Source: Enterobacter sp. EA-1
GTDB taxonomy: Bacteria; Pseudomonadota; Gammaproteobacteria; Enterobacterales; Enterobacteriaceae
DNA length: 64,000 nucleotides
NCBI GenBank assembly: GCA_002886105.1
Contig: CP025776.1
Location: 4,216,001 to 4,280,000, forward strand
Reading direction: 5' to 3'
Shown: one piece after another, positions 45,335 through 55,320 of the stretch
Layout: each line of letters opens with the position of its first letter
Position numbering within the stretch: position 1 is the stretch's first letter
Position numbers and translations under genes: made by a program
The notes under the pieces: model-generated
The model's input: only the letters and a program-made list of their open reading frames with translations
Told to the model about the DNA's origin: nothing
The model's database searches: none

Positions 45335-47238
45335 TTACATCACCAGACGGCGGATGTCAGACAGCATGTTGTTGATGATGGTGATAAAGCGCGCACCATC
45401 CGCACCGTCAATCACACGGTGGTCGAAGGAGAGCGAAATCGGCATCATCAGACGCGGTACGAACTCTTTACCGTTCCAGACCGGCTCCATGGCAGACTTG
45501 GAGACGCCCAGGATGGCCACTTCCGGCGCGTTAACAATCGGCGCGAAGTGGGTGGTGCCTGTGCCGCCGATGCTGGAGATGGTGAAGCAACCGCCCTGCA
45601 TTTCGCCAGCAGTCAGCTTACCGTCACGCGCTTTTTTCGAGATCACTGTCAGTTCACGGGACAGCTCAGTGATGCTCTTCTTGTTCACGTCTTTGAAGAC
45701 CGGAACAACCAGTGCCGTTCGGGGTATCCACCGCCACACCGATATTGATGTATTTTTTCAGCGTCAGACGCTGTGCATCTTCAGACAGTGAGCTGTTGAA
45801 GCGCGGCATTTGTTCCAGTGCAGCAGCGACCGCTTTCATGATGAAGACAACCGGGGTGAATTTCACATCCAGTTTGCGCTTCTCAGCTTCGGCGTTCTGC
45901 TGTTTACGGAACGCTTCCAGATCGGTGATATCGGTTTTGTCGAAGTGCGTAACGTGCGGGATCATCACCCAGTTACGGCTCAGGTTAGCGCCAGAAATTT
46001 TCTGGATGCGGCCCAGTTCGACTTCTTCGACTTCGCCAAACTTGCTGAAGTCCACTTTCGGCCACGGCAGCAGGCCCGGCAGAGAACCACCGGTTGCGCC
46101 AGCAGCAGGTGCAGACTCAGCGCGTTTAACCGCGTCTTTCACATAGTTCTGTACGTCTTCGCGCAGGATACGGCCTTTACGACCGGTGCCTTTCACTTTC
46201 GCCAGATTCACACCGGAATTCGCGCCGAGGGCGACGGATCAGCGGAGTGGCATGGATGTAAGCATCGTTTTCCGCGAAGTCAGATTTACCTTCTGCTTTC
46301 GCCGGCGCAGCAGCCGGTTTCGCCGCCTGAGCAGCCGGGGCAGCGGCAGCAGGTGCAGCAGCCGGAGCCGGAGCCGCAGCAGGCGCAGCGCCTTCCACTT
46401 CGAAGACCATGATCAGAGAGCCAGTGGAGACTTTGTCGCCCACGTTCACTTTCAGCTCTTTCACGGTGCCTGCGAACGGTGCCGGAACTTCCATCGAGGC
46501 TTTGTCGCCTTCGACGGTGATCAGAGACTGCTCAGCGGAGACTTTGTCGCCCACTTTCACCAGCACTTCGGTCACTTCAACTTCGTCGCCGCCGATATCC
46601 GGTACGTTGACTTCTTTCGGGCCAGACGCTGCTGCCGGAGCGCTCGCCGCAGCCGGAGCCGCCGCCTGTGCCGGAGCCGCAGCCGGTGCTGCACCCGCAA
46701 CTTCGAAGATCATGATCAGCGAGCCGGTGGAAACTTTATCGCCAGTGTTGATTTTGATCTCTTTTACGGTGCCCGCGAACGGCGCCGGAACTTCCATCGA
46801 GGCTTTGTCGCCTTCAACGGTGATCAGCGACTGTTCCGCAGCCACGGTATCGCCGACTTTTACCAGGATCCTCAGTGACTTCAACTTCGTCGCCGCCGAT
46901 ATCCGGTACGTTAACGTCTTTGGCTGCCGCAGCGGCCGGGGCTGCTGCTGGCGCGGCGTCTTTCTTCGCTTCTGCCGGAGCAGGTGCAGCGGCTGCTGCA
47001 CCTTCGGCGGAATCGAAAATCATGATCAGTTTGCCCGGTCTCGGTTTTGTCGCCAACAGAGACTTTGATCTCTTTAACAACGCCAGCCTGCGGAGACGGG
47101 ACTTCCATAGAGGCTTTGTCGCCTTCTACGGTGATCAGCGACTGTTCAGCTTCAACTTTGTCGCCCACTTTGACCAGGATCTCGGTGATTTCAACTTCAT
47201 CAGCCCCGATGTCCGGGTACATTGATTTCGATAGCCAT
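45335..47238 (-). CDS. aceF: Dihydrolipoamide acetyltransferase (E2)
   Basis: AceF is the acetyl-carrying core of pyruvate dehydrogenase. It starts [18 protein letters not shown] after one repair. Three lipoyl domains are present, each with the lipoyl lysine in [10 protein letters not shown] (near 47110, 46800 and 46500), joined by Ala/Pro-rich hinges. A peripheral-subunit-binding domain ([27 protein letters not shown]) and the catalytic domain follow, with active-site [15 protein letters not shown], ending [11 protein letters not shown]. Breaks lie near 47215, 47035, 46870, 46220 and 45715; the one at 46870 is adjacent to CCAGG. It lies 14 bases after aceE. Confidence 0.96.
46400..47225 (-). 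repeat. Three tandem lipoyl-domain coding repeats
   Basis: Near-identical DNA blocks encoding [17 protein letters not shown] recur three times with a period of about 300 bases inside aceF, separated by Ala/Pro-rich hinge codons. They are prone to recombination and misassembly, so the copy number of three should be trusted only moderately. Confidence 0.85.
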
Positions 47239-47252
47239 TATCTCTTTACCTC

Positions 47253-49908
47253 TTACGCCAGACGCGGGTTAACTTTTTCTGCATCGATGTTGAATTTGGT
47301 GATGGCTTCCGCTACCACTTTCTTGTCGATTTCGCCACGTTTAGCCAGTTCGCCCAGTGCTGCAACGACCACGTAAGAAGCATCAACTTCGAAGTGGTGA
47401 CGCAGGTTTTCACGGCTGTCGGAGCGACCGAAGCCATCCGTACCCAGTACGCGGTAATCATCAGCCGGTACATAAGTACGAACCTGCTCGGCGAACAGTT
47501 TCATATAGTCAGTAGACGCTACAGCCGGTGCGTCGTTCATCACCTGAGCGATGTACGGTACACGCGGGTTTCCAGCGGGTGCAGCATGTTCCAGCGTTCG
47601 CAATCCCCGGCCATCACGCGCCAGTTCAGTGAAGGAGGTCACGCTGTAGACATCGGAACCCACGCCGTAATCTTTCGCCAGAATCTGCGCTGCTTCACGT
47701 ACGTGACGCAGGATAGAACCGGAGCCCAGCAGCTGAACTTTACCTTTGCTGCCTTCAACGGTTTCGAGTTTGTAGATACCTTTACGGATACCTTCCTCGG
47801 CACCTTCCGGCATTGCCGGCATGTGGTAGTTTTCGTTCAGCGTGGTGATGTAGTAGTAAACGTTCTCTTGTTTCTCACCGTACATACGCTCCAGCCATCG
47901 TGCATGATGACAGCCACTTCGTACGCGTAAGACGGGTCGTAAGAGATACAGTTCGGGATAGTCAGCGACTGAATGTGGCTGTGACCATCTTCGTGCTGCA
48001 GACCTTCACCGTTCAGGGTGGTACGACCGGAGGTACCGCCAACCAGGAAGCCGCGAGCCTGCTGGTCGCCAGCCTGCCAGCACAGGTCGCCGATACGCTG
48101 GAACCCGAACATGGAGTAGTAGATGTAGAACGGGATCATCGGCAGGTTGTTGGTGCTGTAAGAGGTCGCAGCCGCCAGCCGGATGCGCCAGCACCCAGTT
48201 CGTTGATACCTTCCTGCAGAATCTGACCTTTTCGTCTTCTTTGTAGTAAGCAACCTGCTCACGGTCCTGCGGGGTGTACTGCTGGCCGTTCGGGCTGTAG
48301 ATACCAATCTGACGGAACAGACCTTCCATACCGAAAGTACGCGCTTCGTCAGCGATGATCGGAACCAGACGATCTTTGATCGATTTGTTCTTCAGCATCA
48401 CGTTCAGGGCACGAACGAAAGCGATAGTGGTGGAGATCTCTTTGTTCTGCTCTTCCAGCAGCTGGGAGAAGTCTTCCAGAGCCGGCAGTTCAAGTTTCTC
48501 GGTAAAGTTCGGCTGACGTGACGGCAGGTAGCCTTTCAGCGCCCCGGCGACGTTCGTGCAGGTATTTGTGCTCTTCAGAACCTTCCGGGAAGGTGATGTA
48601 AGACAGGTTTTCAACCTGCTCATCGGTCACAGGAACATTGAAGCGGTCGCGGATATAACGCACGCCGTCCATGTTCATTTTCTTCACCCCGGTGAGCAAT
48701 GTTTTTGCCTTCAGCGGTATCACCCATGCCGTAACCTTTAATGGTGATAACGGTCGCTTTGCCTTTGGTTTCCTGCGCTTTTTCAGTGCAGCGTAGACTT
48801 TCTTCGGATCGTGACCGCCGCGGTTAAGCGCCCAAATCTGATCGTCAGTCCAGTCAGCAACCAGCGCTGCCGTTTCCGGGTATTTGCCGAAGAAGTGCTC
48901 ACGCACGTAAGCGCCGTCTTTGGATTTGAAGGTCTGGTAGTCGCCGTCAACGGTTTCGTTCATCAGTTGGATCAGTTTACCGCTGGTGTCTTTACGCAGC
49001 AGTTCGTCCCAACGGGAACCCCACATGACTTTGATTACGTTCCAGCCAGCACCGCTGAAGATGCCTTCCAGTTCGTTGATGATTTTGCCGTTGCCGGTAA
49101 CCGGGCCATCAAGACGCTGTAAGTTACAGTTGATGATGAAGCACAGGTTGTCCAGTTTTTCACGGGTAGCGATGGTGATGGCGCCTTTAGATTCCGGCTC
49201 ATCCATCCTCACCGTCGCCCGTGGAAAGCGTAAACGGTTTGTTCAGAAGTGTCTTTCAGGCCGCGGTGTTCCAGATATTTCAGGAATTTCACCGTAGATA
49301 GCACCAATCGGGCCCAGACCCATGGATACGGTCGGGAACTGCCAGAATTCCGGCATCAATTTCGGGTGCGGGTAAGAAGAGAGGCCTTTACCGTGAACTT
49401 CCTGACGGAAGTTGTTCATCTGCTCTTCAGTCAGACGCCCTTCCACGAACGCACGTGCGTAGATGCCCGGGGGAGATGTGGCCCCGGAAGTACACCCGGG
49501 TCGCCGCCGTCTTTCTCGTTGCGGGCACGGAAGAAGTGGTTGAAGCAGACTTCATAAACGGTCGCAGAAGACTGGAAGGAAGCCATGTGGCCGCCCAGCT
49601 CGAGGTCTTTTTTGGACGCGCGCAGAACGGTCATGATTGCGTTCCAGCGGATAGCTGAACGAATACGGCGTTCCAGTTCCAGATTGCCCGGGTATTCCGG
49701 TTCATCTTCAACGGCAATAGTGTTTACATAGTTGCTCGCCCCTGTGCCAGCTGCCACTTTCACACCGCCTTTGCGGGCTTCAGAAAGGAGCTGGTCAATC
49801 AGATACTGAGCACGCTCAACACCTTCTTCACGGATGACCGATTCGATCGCCTGTAGCCAGTCGCGAGTTTCGATCGGATCCACGTCATTTTGGGAAACGT
49901 TCTGACAT
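47253..49908 (-). CDS. aceE: Pyruvate dehydrogenase E1 component
   Basis: AceE is the homodimeric, thiamine-diphosphate-dependent E1 that decarboxylates pyruvate. It starts [20 protein letters not shown] after removing one A near 49885. Landmarks are [40 protein letters not shown], the ThDP motif GDGEMDEPES...[29 protein letters not shown], and [20 protein letters not shown]. It ends KVNPRLA-TAA. Length fits 887 codons. Breaks include 49491 and 49481 (CCWGG sites), 49285, 49205, 48765, 48690, 48550, 48230, 48175, 47895, 47605 (CCWGG) and 47570. Confidence 0.96.
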
Positions 49909-49947
49909 GGGGGTATTCCTTATCTATCTAATACGTTGATTTGTCTG

Positions 49948-50007
49948 GAACCTGTCCCATTGCATTCTCATCATGACTGAACAACAAAAGTGCAATAAGA
50001 CAGGTTC
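49948..50007 (-). ncRNA. Long stem-loop in the pdhR-aceE leader RNA
   Basis: Arms at 50007-49991 and 49964-49948 form a continuous 17-bp stem in minus-strand RNA, including two G-U wobbles, around a 26-base loop. In the plus strand the same positions are C-A mismatches, so the fold is specific to the operon mRNA. It lies 39 bases before the aceE start and lacks a terminator U run. It is a structured element and not a demonstrated independent RNA. Confidence 0.6.
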
Positions 50008-50081
50008 TGCGTTTAGTTGCCGCGCTCTAAAGTTTGGCGCTGGTGTTACAACTCTTCCGGTACAAACTGCACCAGAAAATA

Positions 50082-50845
50082 TTAATTCTTTCTCTGCTCC
50101 AGCCGACGCAGCGAGCGTTCACGACGGCTCTGCTCGCGGCTGCGATCCAGCAAAATCTCTTCAATAAACGCCGGGGTGACGATGCGACGCTTCGCGCGCT
50201 TCTTCCGGTTGCCCGGCCATGATCGCCGCGAAAATACTGGAACGATGACTGCTAACCAGCGGGAGCATCTCACGGCGCGCGTACAGCAATTCGAAGTTCT
50301 GACGAACATTTTGCGCCAACATGGGCTCCATGCAGCGTAGCAGATGCAGCAGCACCACATTATGCGCCGCTTCGGTTACGGCAATTTGATACTGCACGAC
50401 AGCGTCGGACTCAGCATCCAGATCGCCCGACTGCTGCGCCAGCTCAATCGCCTGATGCAGTTCGCCAATGCGTACCTTGTCTTCATCGGTGCTACGGAGC
50501 GCAGCGTAATAGGCGGCAATGCCTTCCAGCGCGTGGCGAGTTTCAAGCAGGTCAAACTGGGATTCGGGATGATCGGTCAGGAGCTCGACCAGCGGGTCGC
50601 TAAAGCTCTGCCACAGACTGCTCTGGACAAAGGTTCCACCACCGCGGCGACGAAGAAGCAAACCTTTCGCTTCGAGACGCTGGATGGCCTCACGCAGTGA
50701 AGGACGAGAAACGTCGAACTGTTTAGCCAGCTCGCGCTCTGGAGGCAGTTTTTCGCCGGGACGCAATGTCCCTTCAAGAATCAAAACTCCAGCTGTTGCT
50801 CAATCACATCGGAGAGTTTTGGTTGGCGGATTTGCTGTAGGCCAT
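50082..50845 (-). CDS. pdhR: Pyruvate dehydrogenase complex repressor PdhR
   Basis: PdhR is a GntR/FadR-type repressor of pdhR-aceEF-lpd and of respiratory genes, released by pyruvate. The start [20 protein letters not shown] has one A missing near 50830. The winged helix is [20 protein letters not shown] with [20 protein letters not shown]. The FCD effector domain carries metal-ligand His residues ([28 protein letters not shown]). It ends [12 protein letters not shown]. Breaks lie near 50195 and 50785. It is divergent from aroP and carries its own operator upstream. Confidence 0.95.
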
Positions 50846-50876
50846 TGTTCCTTGTCTCTACCATTCGCCCAGAGTC

Positions 50877-50893
50877 AATTGGTCTTACCAATT
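50877..50893. promoter_or_regulatory. PdhR operator
   Basis: AATTGGTCTTACCAATT is a perfect 7-bp dyad around CTT and fits the PdhR consensus TGGT-N3-ACCA. It lies 32 bases before pdhR, consistent with autoregulation. Confidence 0.88.
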
Positions 50894-51105
50894 TCATGTT
50901 CGTGACGCTAAAGTAACAAAGTATTCACCTTATGTCCATACAGGTTTTGATTGAAATCAGGAAACCATGCACATTTTAACAATGTTACAGAAATGACGTT
51001 TCAAAGATGTAACCTTGCACAAATGACCCGTTTACCACGAAAGAGGCAGTTTTAACTTTCCTGAAACGATAATTAAGGCATATGAACCGATTCAGTTAAT
51101 CAATA

Positions 51106-51123
51106 AATGAATGGATATTCATA
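51106..51123. promoter_or_regulatory. ARG box (ArgR-type operator)
   Basis: AATGAATGGATATTCATA matches the ArgR consensus wNTGAATnnnnATTCANw at every fixed position. A second half-site pair, TGAA/ATTCA, lies at 51083-51094 with non-standard spacing. It is 40 bases before the small ORF and 261 bases before aroP. Confidence 0.6.
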
Positions 51124-51162
51124 TTAACAGCATAAATAATTAATTTTACTTAAGAGGGGGTT

Positions 51163-51306
51163 ATGAGCGGGTTACTGACAAATGGTTTCTTTTTCACCAG
51201 TCGTCATCAGAGCTTCATAAAGCAGATGCATTCCCCCGCGCTTACCACTATTCTGAGCCATACGAAAGGGATGGACGAAAATTCGTTTCAACATTTCGTA
51301 AACTAA
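51163..51306 (+). CDS. 47-codon small ORF ahead of aroP, Phe-rich
   Basis: ATG 51163 follows AAGAGGGGG with ideal spacing and opens a 47-codon frame to TAA 51306. It reads MSGLLTNGFFFTSRHQSF at the N-terminus and ends NSFQHFVN. It has six Phe, three in a row at residues 9-11, and no membrane segment. It ends 77 bases before aroP, the aromatic amino-acid permease, and its 3' end enters the TyrR-like sites. A run of Phe codons ahead of a Phe transporter recalls leader peptides such as PheL. I see no GC-rich attenuator after it, so this role is speculative. It could be a plain small protein or a chance frame. Confidence 0.45.
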   Translation: MSGLLTNGFFFTSRHQSFIKQMHSPALTTILSHTKGMDENSFQHFVN

Positions 51307-51336
51307 AAACTACAAAAATGGAATTTATCGCTTACA
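51297..51336 (+). promoter_or_regulatory. Two adjacent TyrR-box-like sequences
   Basis: CGTAAA-N6-ACTACA (51297-51314) and TGGAAT-N6-CTTACA (51319-51336) are imperfect matches to TGTAAA-N6-TTTACA, four bases apart. Paired TyrR boxes are the known arrangement at aroP in E. coli. Confidence 0.5.
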
Positions 51337-51383
51337 CGCAAACGACAGCGTATACATAACAACCACACACGAGGTTTCCCATA

Positions 51384-52757
51384 ATGGAAGGTCAACAGCA
51401 CGGCGATCAGCTAAAGCGCGGCCTTAAGAACCGCCATATTCAGCTTATCGCGCTGGGTGGTGCTATCGGGACTGGCCTGTTTCTGGGTAGCGCGTCAGTC
51501 ATTCAGTCCGCGGGCCCGGGTATTATTCTGGGCTACGCCATTGCCGGTTTTATTGCATTTCTGATCATGCGTCAGCTCGGTGAAATGGTCGTAGAAGAGC
51601 CGGTTGCCGGTTCGTTCAGCCATTTTGCCTACAAATATTGGGGGAAGCTTTGCCGGTTTTGCTTCCGGCTGGAACTACTGGGTGCTCTATGTGCTGGTGG
51701 CCATGGCGGAACTGACCGCCGTGGGTAAGTACATCCAGTTCTGGTGGCCAGAGATCCCAACCTGGGCTTCTGCTGCCGCCTTCTTCGTCATCATCAACGC
51801 CATTAACCTGACCAACGTAAAAGTGTTTGGGGAAATGGAGTTCTGGTTCGCCATCATTAAAGTCTTCGCCGTGGTCGCCATGATCGTCTTCGGCGGCTGG
51901 CTGCTGTTTAGCGGCAGCGCTGGCCCGCAGGCGACCGTGCGTAACCTGTGGGAACAGGGCGGCTTCCTGCCGCACGGTTTTTCCGGGCTGGTGATGATGA
52001 TGGCGATCATTATGTTCTCTTTCGGTGGTCTGGAGCTGGTGGGGATTACCGCCGCTGAAGCCGACAACCCGGAACAGAGCATTCCGAAGGCCACCAACCG
52101 AGTTATCTACCGCATCCTGATCTTCTATGTGGGCTCGCTGGCGGTACTGCTCTCTCTGCTGCCGTGGACGCGCGTAACGGCGGATACCAGTCCGTTTGTG
52201 CTGATCTTCCACGAACTGGGCGACACGTTTGTAGCCAATGCGTTGAACATTGTGGTGCTGACCGCCGCACTGTCTGTCTATAACAGCTGCGTTTACTGCA
52301 ACAGCCGTATGCTGTTCGGTCTGGCGCAACAGGGTAACGCGCCAAAAGCGCTGCTCTCTGTGGACAAACGCGGCGTGCCGGTGAACACCATTCTGGTCTC
52401 TGCGGTCGTGACAGCGCTGTGTGTGCTGATCAACTATCTGGCGCCTGGAGTCCGCATTCGGTCTGTTGATGGCGCTGGTGGTATCCGCACTGGTGATCAA
52501 CTGGGCGATGATCAGCCTCGCGCATATGCGTTTCCGTCGCGCGAAACAGCTGCAAGGCGTGATGCCGCGCTTCCCGGCGCTGTTCTACCCGTTAGGCAAC
52601 TGGATCTGCCTGCTGTTTATGGCTGCGGTGCTGGTGATCATGCTGATGACCCCGGTGCATGGCTATCTCGGTATGGCTGATCCCGGTATGGATTGTGGTC
52701 CTTGCCGTCGGTTACATGCTCAAACAGAAAAACGCCAAAGCCGTAAAAGCTCATTAA
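51384..52757 (+). CDS. aroP: Aromatic amino acid permease AroP
   Basis: AroP imports Phe, Tyr and Trp with protons and belongs to the APC family, with 12 membrane helices. The start MEGQQHGDQLKRGLKNRHIQ leads to the family signature LIALGGAIGTGLFLGSASVI. FGGLELVGITAAEADNPEQS and SVYNSCVYCNSRMLFGLAQQ are further landmarks. It ends NAKAVKAH-TAA at 52757, giving about 457 residues. Breaks lie at 51642 (a gained G in WGSFAG), near 52447 (APESAFG) and near 52665. Confidence 0.96.
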
Positions 52758-52770
52758 TCCTTATCCGTTT

Positions 52771-52796
52771 ACCCCTTTCCCGCCCGGGAGAGGGGT
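52771..52796 (+). terminator. Terminator after aroP
   Basis: ACCCCTTTCCC and GGGAGAGGGGT pair around a short GCC-rich loop, followed by an AT-rich tail, 14 bases past the aroP stop. Confidence 0.75.
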
Positions 52797-52883
52797 ATTA
52801 TCACTGTGTTACCTTCCTCACACTTTCTTTTTACATAGCCATTTTGTCCATCACTGCGGCCTGATCCTGCTACGCAAAGTCAA

Positions 52884-52897
52884 ATTTGCAGGCAAAT
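52884..52897. promoter_or_regulatory. Candidate operator before the glycoside cassette
   Basis: ATTTGC-AG-GCAAAT is a perfect dyad 33 bases before the transporter start. Size and position suit a repressor of the LacI or ROK type. No regulator is encoded nearby. Confidence 0.4.
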
Positions 52898-52929
52898 AAT
52901 TCTTCCACATCTCAATGGGAGAACCGGCA

Positions 52930-54336
52930 ATGGACAACAATAAACTGTCTGTTAAAGAGAAGATTGGCTATGGCATGGGCGATGCCGGATGTAACATCAT
53001 TTTTGGCGCCATCATGTTGTTTGTTAACTACTTCTATACCGATATCTTCGGCCTCGCCCCTGCGCTGGTCGGGGTATTACTGCTGTCGATTCGTGTTATT
53101 GATGCGGTGACTGACCCGTTAATGGGTGCCCTTGCCGACCGTACGCAAAGTAAATATGGGCGTTTTCGCCCGTGGCTGCTGTGGATAGCTCTGCCGTATG
53201 CCGTTTTCAGCGTATTAATGTTCACCACCCCTGACTGGACCTATAACAGTAAGGTGATCTACGCGTTTATTACCTACTTCCTGCTGTCGCTGACCTATAC
53301 CGCTATCAACATTCCCTACTGCTCCCTCGGGGGGTGTGATCACCAACGATCCGAAAGAGCGCGTTGCCTGCCAGTCGTACCGTTTTGTGATGGTCGGCAT
53401 CGCCACCCTGCTGCTCTCTTTGACGCTGCTGCCAATGGCCGAATGGTTCGGCGGTGCAGACAAAGCCAAAGGCTACCAGATGGCGATGACCGTGCTGGCA
53501 TTCATTGGTATGTGCATGTTTCTGTTCTGCTTTGCCACCGTGCGTGAACGTATTCACCCGGCAGTTCCCACCAATGACGACCTGAAGAAAGACTTCAAAG
53601 ATGTGTGGAAAATGACCAGTGGGTACGCATTTTGCTGTTGACGCTGTGCAACGTCTGCCCCGGTTTTATCCGTATGGCGGCAACCATGTACTACGTCACC
53701 GGGTGATGGGAGAAAGCACCCATTTCGCGACCTTATTTATCAGCCTTGGCGTGGTGGGCATGATGTTCGGCAGTATGCTGGCAAAAGTGCTGACTGACCG
53801 CTGGTGCAAACTGAAAGTCTTCTTCTGGACCAATATCGCACTGGCTATTTTCTCCTGCGCGTTCTACTTCTTTGACCCGCACGCCACGACGCTAATTGTG
53901 GTGCTCTACTTCCTGCTGAATATCCTGCACCAGATCCCTCGCCGCTGCACTGGTCGCTGATGGCCGATGTGGACGATTACGGTGAGTGGAAAACCGGTAA
54001 ACGCATCACCGGCATCAGCTTCTCCGGTAACCTGTTCTTCCTGAAAGTCGGGCTGGCGATAGCTGGCGCAATGGTAGGCTTCCTGCTCTCGTGGTATGGC
54101 TACGACGCGGGTGCCAAGCAGCAAAGCGACACGGCGATTAACGGCATCATGCTGCTGTTTACCGTGATCCCCTCGGCGTTGGTTATCTAATCACCGCGGG
54201 CGTCGTACGTTTACTGAAAGTCGACCGCGAAATGATGAAACGGATTCAGGACGATCTGGAAAAACGCCGTATTAACTATCATGAACTGACCGAACGTCAG
54301 CATGTGCCGTCAGGCGACAACGTAAGGAAAGCATAA
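52930..54336 (+). CDS. GPH-family glycoside:cation symporter (XynT/YagG-like)
   Basis: This is a 12-helix inner-membrane sugar symporter, closest by eye to E. coli YagG, a putative xyloside or oligoxyloside carrier. The start MDNNKLSVKEKIGYGMGDAG has GGGAG upstream. Signature blocks are VIDAVTDPLMGALADRTQSK, YGRFRPWLLW, NDPKERVACQSYRFVMVGIA and LMADVDDYGEWKTGKRITG. It ends NVRKA-TAA, overlapping the next start as TAATG. Breaks lie near 53333, 53625, 53705, 53940 and 54175. In E. coli K-12 the homologue lies elsewhere, in the CP4-6 prophage region; here the pair sits between aroP and ampE. Confidence 0.9.
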
Positions 54337-55288
54337 TGAGCAGCTGGCCGAACCCGTTTATTGAACAACGCGCCGACCCTTATATTCTGCGCCATGACAC
54401 GGTTTACTACTTTGTCGCCTCGGTGCCGGAGTACGACCGACTGGAAATTCGCCGCGCCAGTACGCTTGAAGGGCTACGCCAGAGGCCGCCGGTGTAGTGG
54501 TATGGCGTAAACCGCAAACCGGGCCAATGAGTGAGCTTATCTGGGCGCCGGAGCTGCATCATATTGACGGGAAATGGTATCTCTATTTTGCCGCCACTGG
54601 ACGAAAGCGCTGGATGCGCTGAACATGTTCCGCCACCGCATGTTCGTCCTGGAGTGTGCCGACGCCGATCCGCTAACTGGTCAGTGGGTAGAAAAAGGCC
54701 GGTGTGAAAACACCGTTTGATACCTTCGCGCTGGACGCCACAACCTTTGTCCACCGGGGAAAACGCTGGTATCTGTGGGCGCAAAAAGCACCGGATATTG
54801 CGGGTAACTCCAACCTCTATCTGGCGGAAATGGAAAACCCGTGGACGCTCAAAGGCGAACCAGTGCTGTTAAGTAAGCCAGAGTTCGACTGGGAGTGCAG
54901 GGGTTTTCTGGTGAACGAAGGCCCGGCGGTGCTGTTCCACGGCGACAAGCTGTTTATCAGCTACTCCGCCAGCGCCACCGATGAAAATTATTGTATGGGG
55001 CTGTTATGGATTGATATAGCTGCCAATCCGCAGGATCCGGCCAACTGGCATAAAGCGCCGCAGCCGGTATTCAAAACCAGCTATGAAAACCATCAGTATG
55101 GCCCCGGGCACAACAGCTTTACGCAAACACCGGAAGGGGGAAGACGTGCTGGTGTACCACGCACGCAATTACACCGAAATAGAAGGCGACCCGCTCTACG
55201 ATCCAAACCGCCATACCCGCCTGAAACGCGTCCGTTGGCAGAAAACGGGATGCCTGACTTCGGCATCCCGCCTGCGGATCACCAGTAA
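54336..55288 (+). CDS. Family 43 glycoside hydrolase (arabinofuranosidase/xylosidase type)
   Basis: The product, about 316 residues, is a single five-bladed GH43 domain without signal peptide, so it acts in the cytoplasm on sugars brought in by the adjacent symporter. The N-terminus MSSWPNPFIEQRADPYILRH holds the base Asp (ADPYI). FALDATTFVHRGKRW holds the second Asp, and FLVNEGPAVLFHGDK the acid Glu. The metal-site His is in YGPGHNSF. It ends FGIPPADHQ-TAA. It is much shorter than E. coli YagH (536 residues) and looks like a different GH43 subfamily, so exact specificity is open. Breaks lie near 54478, 54598, 54700, 55135 and 55240. Translational coupling to the symporter is clear. Confidence 0.85.
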
Positions 55289-55293
55289 CAATG

Positions 55294-55320
55294 CGGCACG
55301 CGGATTAAATCAGCGTGCCG
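55294..55320. terminator. Stem-loop between GH43 gene and ampE
   Basis: CGGCACGC pairs with GCGTGCCG around an 11-base AT-rich loop. It contains the ampE stop codon. A U run is missing, so termination strength is uncertain. Confidence 0.55.

Noticed and set aside
46186-47068. Long plus-strand open frames opposite aceF
   Set aside because: They mirror the lipoyl-domain repeats and Ala/Pro hinges of AceF. The repetitive Ser/Thr pattern is a by-product of that repeat.
49948-50007. The pdhR-aceE inverted repeat as a rho-independent terminator
   Set aside because: The stem has a 26-base loop and no U run on the aceE side, and aceE must be transcribed through it.
51616-52500. A 294-codon open frame antisense to aroP
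   Set aside because: It is rich in His, Arg and Gln as expected for the complement of a membrane-protein gene. AroP on the other strand is unambiguous.
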